Of a stretch of DNA of 64,000 nucleotides, positions 58,165 through 64,000 are shown piece after piece. The translations under genes and the position numbers were made by a program. This DNA is from Tubulanus polymorphus. Its lineage: Eukaryota; Nemertea; Palaeonemertea; Tubulaniformes; Tubulanidae. The DNA is taken from assembly GCF_964204645.1 (NCBI RefSeq), contig NC_134029.1, positions 23,144,450 to 23,208,449 on the forward strand, given 5' to 3'. Below the pieces are notes generated by a model. The model was not told the DNA's origin. It made no database searches and was given only the letters and a program-made list of their open reading frames with translations. How positions within the stretch are numbered: the first letter of the stretch is position 1; every line of letters begins with the position of its first letter.

Positions 58165-58765
58165 CACATCACGGTTAGTCTGTTCTAATTTAGCTCGTAC
58201 TTGGAACAATCCTATTGAGCGCCGACCAAATCAATGTTATGCACTCACACATTGTTTTTAAATCAGCTGTTTTCACCGGTCCAGTTAGACACAACACTGC
58301 GATTGACAGACAATTAAAGCAGAGTTTCTATCAATCACGTGCAGAAATTTCAAATCTATTACTGGATCATCTCTTAACCCTTTCAGTGCGGACTAATTAC
58401 TACCCTATAGTGCTGGAGATAATTTGAACATTTTGAAAAATTCCACCCTAGTGTGTTGAATAACGGGAATACGACTATAGTGCGTCTACACTGTGGTGCG
58501 ATGTATCGTTAGTTACTAATATCTCACTATGTTTGACAGGTGCTGCCATTTTTCAAGAGGGATAATTAATAATTACTAATGACATCAATACACCATAGTG
58601 CGGTGTACAAGCAAATCTATCACTGATTTATACACTGCACTGCAGTGTAGACGCACTGAAAGGGTTAATAAGTCCTTTTTAAAATCGGAAATGAGCAATT
58701 CATAACGAACATTTTGTTAGGGTTCTAAGTTTGAAGGGACTAAGTTTAGAACGTTCTAAATTAGG
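58165..58765. mobile_element. MITE family B copy split by a piggyBac-like MITE
   Basis: The left part (GACCAAATCAATGTTATGCA to GGATCATCTC) stops at the TTAA of the element at 58374-58668. The right part (TAAGTCC to TTCTAAATTAGG) continues the family, ending in GTTTAGAACGTTCTAAATT. The nesting shows the piggyBac-like insertion is younger. Confidence 0.6.
58374..58668. mobile_element. piggyBac-like MITE, copy 2, with intact TTAA duplication
   Basis: TTAA, then CCCTTTCAGTGC, about 260 bases, then GCACTGAAAGGG and TTAA. Both target-site copies are intact. The interior is closely similar to copy 1 at 25599-25894. No coding capacity. Confidence 0.8.
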
Positions 58766-58924
58766 TAGATTGTTTATATAATGTCTATGGTTATTCATCA
58801 GTGGGGTCTCAGAACAACTTTGATTTATTGACTATTGATAGTGAATATTTGGCTGAACTGCAACTGACACCAGTAATACCAGTAATACACCTCGGGGTTT
58901 GGCATCGGGTACCAGGATCGATAT

Positions 58925-59188
58925 TCAGTTTTTATATTTAGATAAGATCGATGACCTGTCTTCGATGGATAAATTTGTAGCTCGCCGGATAAATATTTTG
59001 GCATTGAAAATCGGCGGCAGAAATACAGCCGCGATTTCATTATCTTCATACACTTCACCATCGACGACGATGCCCATCCGTATCCGGTCATAAACCGTCT
59101 GATCGCGAGTTGTAAATTCGATGTCGTTGCTGCTCCTGATGTTTGCGAGGGTTAAAGTAACGGAATTATCCATCAAGTAAACTGTCAA
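58925..59188 (-). other. Candidate - strand exon or relic, about 80 residues
   Basis: On the - strand, an acceptor-like TTTCTCTTCTATTGACAG is followed by an open frame to a TGA at 58925. It includes MDNSVTLTLANIRSSNDIEF, TVYDRIRMGIVVDGEVYEDN and EIAAVFLPPIFNAKIFIRRA. Composition and GC resemble a real exon. It would be the last exon of a - strand gene inside the GRAM intron, but I find no partner exon upstream (59.2-60.4 kb) and recognise no family. Confidence 0.25.
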
Positions 59189-60386
59189 TAGAAGAGAAAT
59201 CGAAGATTAAACGATGACGATTTGAGTGGAATTTCTCGGTACCATTAATGATAAGTTGTAGAAATTAGTCTCATAAAGTCGATAGCGCTGTCTATTGAAT
59301 TCCGCTGTCTATTGCGTCCTAGTTTTGATACATCTTGTAATTCCATGTAAAAACTATTTCTTAAATCATCTGATCGTATGACGTATTTTCTAATGCGTGA
59401 ATCTTCCTACATGAATTGCGATTCCGTTGAAATGCTCCCACTTTCTGTTGATATTAGTTTGAACGTTTTCGGGTGAGACAGGAGCGAGGTTTCCTCGAAG
59501 GATGTAATTATAGGCGAGCGGATTTCGTGAGATGCTACGTGTATGTGATTCTATTCACTCGTTCTAATACCGACCAATTTTATGCGTTCGTGTTATTCGT
59601 CCGATTCGAATCTTACAGTTGGGGATTTATCGACTTGTTGTTCGTTCGGTTTCAGGGTCAGTCACGTAACTAAAACAGATTCCTTTCATTGCTCGCTGCG
59701 TCGTGTTCGTGTTGACGCATTTAAAGATGATTATTTGTCATCAGTCGTTCTTTAAATTGCAAACTGACAGCATTGATGTTTTCTATTCCTGATGGCTTTT
59801 CGCATCCTGTCACTCTGTTAAACAGTAAAGCCGTGTGCAAACCGCAATATATGAACCTGCTGAAACATGAGAAACAGAAACAACTTCAATAAAAACTTCA
59901 CTTCTGATTGATTAATTTGTCTCCTTGTTCTGGATTTTATACATATATTTGATAGTTTAGTTGTAAGTTTGATATTCATGAAGATGACTTCATATTAGGA
60001 TATAGTCAAAATAAGCTGTAACTCTAGGAAAATCATTTCCAGACTCGTTTGTAATGTGGGATTCTATCATATATTGTTAACTTTGACTTGTTTGTTGTAT
60101 CAGGGAGGTGTTCACTCCCACTTCCCAGGCTATACACAAAAACATGAAACAATGTAATTTGATCACTGATAGGCTGTATCCTTCGATACTTGTTTCCTCT
60201 AGAATGCCATTGCAAAACCTTGCAAAATGCAACAGACACTATTTTCCAGTATGAAAACATTTTCAGTGAACATGGATCAATACTTTCACAGACGACATTT
60301 ATTTTGATCTTCATCGACAGAAATTTCAAACTTTAAATCTATGTCCGAGGTTTAGGGGGTTAAATTTGTATTGAACATAACGTCAT

Positions 60387-60390
<4 letters not shown>

Positions 60391-60421
<31 letters not shown>
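60391..60421 (+). repeat. (TA)n microsatellite
   Basis: About 15 TA dinucleotides just before the acceptor of the exon at 60462. Confidence 0.9.
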
Positions 60422-60424
<3 letters not shown>

Positions 60425-60461
60425 ATTGATAAATTCATCTATTTATATTGATATATTTCAG

Positions 60462-60584
60462 AACATCTCGTACAGCACCGTCAACACCTGAAGCAGAAAT
60501 CAAACATATCCTCAGCGGTGACAGTCGTTCATCACTGATCAATAATGTAGATAATATGGACTCGCATAAAGCAAAAAGCAAAAC
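60462..60584 (+). CDS. Shared exon 3 of the GRAM-domain gene
   Basis: Acceptor TTGATATATTTCAG, donor GTAAGT. Enters and leaves in phase 2. Encodes TSRTAPSTPEAEIKHILSGD, SRSSLINNVDN and MDSHKAKSKT. It is polar and Ser-rich with an in-frame Met (MDSHK) that could serve as an internal start if first exons are untranslated. It extends the disordered region before the GRAM domain. Confidence 0.7.
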
Positions 60585-60919
60585 GTAAGTTTTAACGAAT
60601 TCTTTAATCGCGACAACGACAAACTTTTTCCCGATTGGAAATTTTTCATAAACGGTAGTAGATCTGCGAGTAAGTTTGTTAGCGATTGATTACGAGATTG
60701 TGCGGGGAGATGTTAGCTTGACCTTACACTGTAGCGACACCGGTGCATTTTATATTACATCAGTAAATGGACTTGACAGACCCTGTATCGGTCCCCGGGG
60801 TAAAATATGACTGATTCCTGGTAAACTGTTTTATTTTGTCACTTGTTGCGCTCTCTGACAGTAGAAGCTCTCCAGGGCGGAAAGAACATGGAAATAAGTG
60901 GAATAAATTGTTACATAGA

Positions 60920-61100
60920 AATATAAGCCGTGCGTTTGGGACCAATTTAGAACGGACCAAATCAATGTCGTGTGTGCACGTATGTTTTAAAATGTTATCA
61001 CTGGTCCAGCTCTTGTGATCGACGGACAATTAGAGCAAAGTTTCTATTCACACACAGAGAATTGGTTTGAAATGGACTGAATTTGGAACTTGCTTTAAAT
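60920..61100. mobile_element. MITE family B copy in a GRAM intron
   Basis: Contains GAACGGACCAAATCAATGTC, TATCACTGGTCCAGCTCTTG and GCAAAGTTTCTATTCACACA, matching the other family B copies. Confidence 0.55.
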
Positions 61101-61178
61101 AACGCAGTAATAATATTTACTGTTATACAGAAGTTTAGTTCATGTCGTGATGGCTTTTTTTGGTTTTTGCATTTGTAG

Positions 61179-61309
61179 ACCGAGTCCAGAATTGAACAAT
61201 CGCATCCGCAATACCTCCGGAGATTCACCAATCATGAACAAACACCGAGCGCATGACAAATTCCATAAATTGTTCCGCAACGTACCAGAAGATGAGGAGG
61301 TCATCAAAC
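61179..61309 (+). CDS. Shared exon 4 of the GRAM-domain gene (start of the GRAM domain)
   Basis: Acceptor TTTTTGCATTTGTAG, donor GTAAGT. Enters in phase 2 and leaves in phase 1. Encodes PSPELNNRIRNTSGDSPIMN followed by DKFHKLFRNVPEDEEVIK. The FHKLF(R/K)NVPEDE string is the characteristic entry to the GRAM (PH-like) domain in GRAMD1/Aster and GRAMD2 proteins, which anchor in the ER and bind plasma-membrane lipids at contact sites. Confidence 0.85.
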
Positions 61310-61340
61310 GTAAGTTTCAGTCGTAATCAGTGTGACATCT

Positions 61341-61514
61341 ATACCTCGCGATACCTCGGGCTACCTCGCGATACCTCGCGATACCTCGGGCTACCTCGCG
61401 ATACCTCGCGATACCTCGGGATACCTCGCGATACCTCGCGATACCTCGCGATACCTCGCGATACCTCGCGATACCTCGCGATACCTCGCGATACCTCGCG
61501 ATACCTCGGGCTAC
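61341..61514 (+). repeat. 10-bp minisatellite, about 17 copies
   Basis: Units of ATACCTCGCG with GGG or CTACC variants lie just after shared exon 4, inside the intron. The period of 10 gives false DTSRYLAIPR-like ORFs in all + frames and on the - strand. Confidence 0.95.
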
Positions 61515-61814
61515 AGCCGGTGTAGAGAAATGTATAATTACTACTTACAACGTCTGACAACATAATCGCATTGAACGTGATGACATTCCGTGTAAAAGAA
61601 TCGTCTCTAAGCGTATCGATCTGATCGTTATAAACGATCAGTTGTAATCTGTGAAGTAGAACAGAAAACGCGTCGAGATTCAGTGTTGTATCAAGTCTTC
61701 TTTTTATACTCCTGTCCCTGTTTTTGGGATATTTCACGCTGTTTTGGAGTAAATATTTGGAATAGGTCTAAAAGTCACATTATTGTTATGCATTTTAAGA
61801 CTTTTTTAAATGCA

Positions 61815-62125
61815 CATGGAGCAACCGACTTTAGGGATGGGCCGGGTCATGGGTTCGAACCCCTTACATTACCAAAGTGTCCCCGGGCAAGACACTTACC
61901 CTCATTGCCTCTCTCTACCCAGCAGCAAATGGGTACCTGGCCTGATAGATGATTCCCAAGCGCTGAGTAGAGTTGCTCGGATGTTACATCTCCTCGGGGA
62001 GAGATGACTACATGGTTAGAATTAGATATACCGGGTCGGCTTGGGTAGAAATTCCAACTAATGGAAACATATATGTAAAGCGTTTTCTGAGCGTTCTGCA
62101 TAAGCCTCATCATTATTATATACTC
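61815..62125 (+). mobile_element. tRNA-derived SINE with a LINE-type tail
   Basis: The B-box GGGTTCGAACCC is at 61851-61862. It is followed by the GTGTCCCCGGGCAAGACACT / TTGCCTCTCT / CAAATGGGTACC central segment often seen in marine-invertebrate SINEs, and a tail with TGTAAAGCGTTTT before an ATTATTATA end. The same GTAAAGCGTTTT word ends the LINE remnant at 32.2 kb, suggesting shared retroposition machinery. The A-box is not clear. Confidence 0.65.
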
Positions 62126-62211
62126 CAAAAATTATGTGAAATAGGAATGAAAAAATAGAATTCATTAACTAGTGAATATGATGTATGAATATGGTATTTC
62201 TATATTTGCAG

Positions 62212-62315
62212 AATTCTCTTGCGCATATTTTGCTGATATCCTGCTGCAAGGAAGTCTGTACATCACACAAAACTGGTTCTGCTTTCATTCCAAGATCGTC
62301 GGCAAGAAAAAAATC
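62212..62315 (+). CDS. Shared exon 5 of the GRAM-domain gene (GRAM domain core)
   Basis: Acceptor TTCTATATTTGCAG, donor GTAAGT. Enters in phase 1 and leaves in phase 0. Encodes FSCAYFADILLQGSLYITQN, then WFCFHSKIVGKKKI. The FSCA...DILLQG.LYI..NW.CF.S pattern is nearly diagnostic for the GRAM domain of GRAMD1/2 proteins. The FHSK(V/I)xGK form is closer to GRAMD2-type than to GRAMD1-type as I recall them. It forms the beta-strand core of the PH-like fold that contacts anionic lipids. Confidence 0.9.
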
Positions 62316-62823
62316 GTAAGTCGTAGCCATAGTTACACGAATTCCCGGTTTATAATTCTAGAAAAGAAAAAGAATTTTTCGACTGACATTCTAGAATTGA
62401 ATAAGTCGTGTTGAGTGTTTCTAATGATGGCTGCCCAATGCCATTTATTCATTAAATGCCAGTCGCGCTTAATTCCGCTTCTCCTAGCCTGGTCGCCTTA
62501 GAGATACAATCAAATCAACTATCACCAGAGAAGCAGAAGTGACTGAAATAGAAGACCCGCTCGTGATAACACAACACGCAGCGTCACAGCACGTCTCAGA
62601 AAAAACATTATTTCAATGTACGAAAGAAATCCCACCCAAAGATGAAACCCATATTTCAGCTTTAGTTGCTTTCAAATGGCTCAATGCTTTAAACTTCTGC
62701 GTTTAAAGCTACACTGGATCTTCAGTGTCTAGCGCATAATCATCTACTTATTCTAAAGCATAAAACGATAATTCATCGTAGCGAATCTCTTTGTGATGTT
62801 GATGTTTTGTGTTTTATATTCAG

Positions 62824-62919
62824 ATTGAAATACCGATTGAGAAAGTGGTCGACATCACACGCGAAAAAACTGCATTTATTATACCTAATGCTATAGGTGT
62901 AGTCACCGATACTGACAAG
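62824..62919 (+). CDS. Shared exon 6 of the GRAM-domain gene (end of the GRAM core); gene continues beyond
   Basis: Acceptor TTATATTCAG, donor GTAAGT, phase 0 at both ends (32 codons). Encodes IEIPIEKVVDITREKTAFII followed by PNAIGVVTDTDK. The KTA..IPNAI motif is the second signature of the GRAMD GRAM domain. The expected continuation (aromatic-rich strand FxxSFxxRDxTY) is not found before 64000, so the sterol-binding VASt domain (if Aster-like) and the C-terminal ER anchor must lie outside the window. GRAMD1 versus GRAMD2 identity therefore stays open. Confidence 0.9.
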
Positions 62920-63134
62920 GTAAGTCACGATTGGGACAATTAGAAAATTAATCACTGGCGAAACTCTTGAATATCTTAAGATACAGAAAAGAATGCTAGT
63001 ACTCAATCATCAGATGATACCGCATCATTCGAAATGATCTAAATTCATTTGAATGCATATATATATGTATATATATATAAAACTGAAACTGATAAAAGAA
63101 ATTGTTGCTCTACTTTTCAAATGGAAGCCTCTAC

Positions 63135-63151
63135 CCCCCCCCCCCCCCCCC
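63135..63151 (+). repeat. Poly-C tract
   Basis: An uninterrupted run of about 16-17 C after TCTAC in the intron following shared exon 6. Confidence 0.85.
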
Positions 63152-63239
63152 GGTAATCTATCAATGTTGACAACTTATGTGCGTGTGAAGTTTTTTTTTA
63201 TATTTTTCTCGTGTGGCATTAATTAATTTTATTTCCAAG

Positions 63240-63467
63240 AAAACCTGGGTTCATACACTGTTGTATTCGTGCTTAATGATTAAAGATGCAGTCAGAAACG
63301 CCGGGAACAATGCGTACACAACAGGAAAGAACATTTCATACACGCTGATTAGTTTATTCATTGTAATTACGAAGCGTTTTTCTCGGAAAATTGGGCTCGG
63401 TCTTAGCAGCCGTAATCAACCACAACAAACACATCCACCGACAAAACTATCATCATTTATCTCTTAG
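63240..63467 (+). CDS. Possible alternative terminal exon of the GRAM-domain gene
   Basis: After TTTTATTTCCAAG a phase-0 frame of 75 codons runs to TAG at 63465-63467. It reads KTWVHTLLYSCLMIKDAVRN, includes a hydrophobic SYTLISLFIVIT, and ends SRNQPQQTHPPTKLSSF. Joined to exon 6 it would truncate the protein within the GRAM domain and add a membrane-like tail. It does not match the normal GRAM continuation, so it is either a rare 3' exon or chance. Confidence 0.2.
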   Translation, partial: KTWVHTLLYSCLMIKDAVRNAGNNAYTTGKNISYTLISLFIVITKRFSRKIGLGLSSRNQPQQTHPPTKLSSFIS

Positions 63468-63632
63468 TTCGACGTGAGCAACATGCGAAATTACGAACGA
63501 AAAGTGTCGTTGCCGGGATGTTGTGCCTGATCAGTAGATTGGTTGATTAACGTAAATTCGCGTAGTCTTTCAGTAGTTGATGAAATTTTCGCAGAAAATT
63601 AGTAGTAGCTATATATAGCTATTACAAAACTA

Positions 63633-63849
63633 TAGCCGCGATCACGCAAGCACTTTTGGGCCAACACCTGTTCACACAGGTGCCAAATCGGCCCTACCAA
63701 ATTTTGGCATGGGTCAAATCATTGTGTGTTGACTGACTCACTTTGAGTATTGTTTAATATCAATTGAGTGACTAATCAGATACGGGCTTAATTTGGCTTG
63801 GGTCTGAGCTGTGCCAATTTGGCCGAATCATCTTGTGTGATCGCGGCTA
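63633..63849. mobile_element. MITE family A, best-preserved copy
   Basis: The perfect terminal inverted repeats TAGCCGCGATCAC and GTGATCGCGGCTA enclose about 190 bases with CTGTTCACACAGGTGCCAAA, CAAATTTTGGCATGGGTC and GAGTATTGTTTAATATC words shared by the other copies. The short length and lack of coding capacity mark it as non-autonomous. A TA dinucleotide at each end may be the target duplication. This copy defines the ends of the family. Confidence 0.8.
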
Positions 63850-64000
63850 ATGTAAGAACTGGTTCTATTAATGGAGGGTGTAATATCTGTGGCGATATCT
63901 AGCGATATCATTGAGTTTGAATCTGTGTTTTGTATCAGAGTCTCGCGATACTACCAGGTTTGAATCTATACGAGTGACAATGCTTTTACTGCCTGCATAT

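Noticed and set aside
60033-60329. 98-codon - strand ORF
   Set aside because: Starts inside a fragment related to the fold-back repeats, without motif or splice support.
61253-61737. ORFs of RYLAIPRDTS and REVSRGIARY repeats
   Set aside because: A by-product of a 10-base minisatellite in the intron after shared exon 4. The real exon 61179-61309 ends at a proper donor before it.

Overview
This window looks like animal nuclear DNA: AT-rich, with genes split by short GT-AG introns, dense small transposons, minisatellites and lineage-specific GPCR copies. A marine invertebrate fits best (spiralian or another non-vertebrate bilaterian); I cannot name the species. All gene models were assembled by eye from splice sites and reading phase, with no transcript evidence.

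Layout. (1) 1-357: last exon of an organic-anion-transporter (SLCO/OATP) gene plus its polyadenylation signal. (2) 0.9-20.2 kb: a gene-rich block with a small family of class-A-type 7TM receptors (one intact on +, one intact on -, one frameshifted, one 5'-truncated relic), a candidate secreted-peptide gene (2.97-5.6 kb), a complete MATE/SLC47 multidrug extruder (20 inferred exons, 669 codons, with CRE and TATA elements upstream), and a two-exon condensation/acyltransferase-fold enzyme (491 codons). (3) 20.2 kb to the end: mostly non-coding DNA that appears to belong to one very large + strand gene for a GRAM-domain membrane-contact protein (GRAMD/Aster type). Its shared exons lie at 51.76, 60.46, 61.18, 62.21 and 62.82 kb and continue past the window. 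Upstream of them, over about 31 kb, I find six short exons (26.9, 31.6, 35.5, 46.7, 49.0 and 57.5 kb). Each starts with ATG, ends at a splice donor and leaves the same phase (2), as expected of alternative first exons.

The long first introns of this gene carry a 41-bp satellite of about 136 copies (38.36-43.93 kb). All three of its antisense frames are open, so it produces spurious ORFs of up to about 1,490 codons. They also carry a LINE 3' end, SINE-like units, piggyBac-like MITEs with TTAA borders, two other TIR-bearing MITE families, and several fold-back elements, one with a hammerhead-ribozyme-like core.

The neighbouring genes are separate units, not a pathway. Two transporters (OATP and MATE) and an acyltransferase-like enzyme lie near each other among the receptor copies, but I see no evidence that they act together. 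The most notable observations are the multi-promoter GRAM gene, the candidate peptide precursor, the duplicated splice acceptor in the MATE gene, the unusual cysteine pattern of the receptors and the hammerhead-like palindrome.
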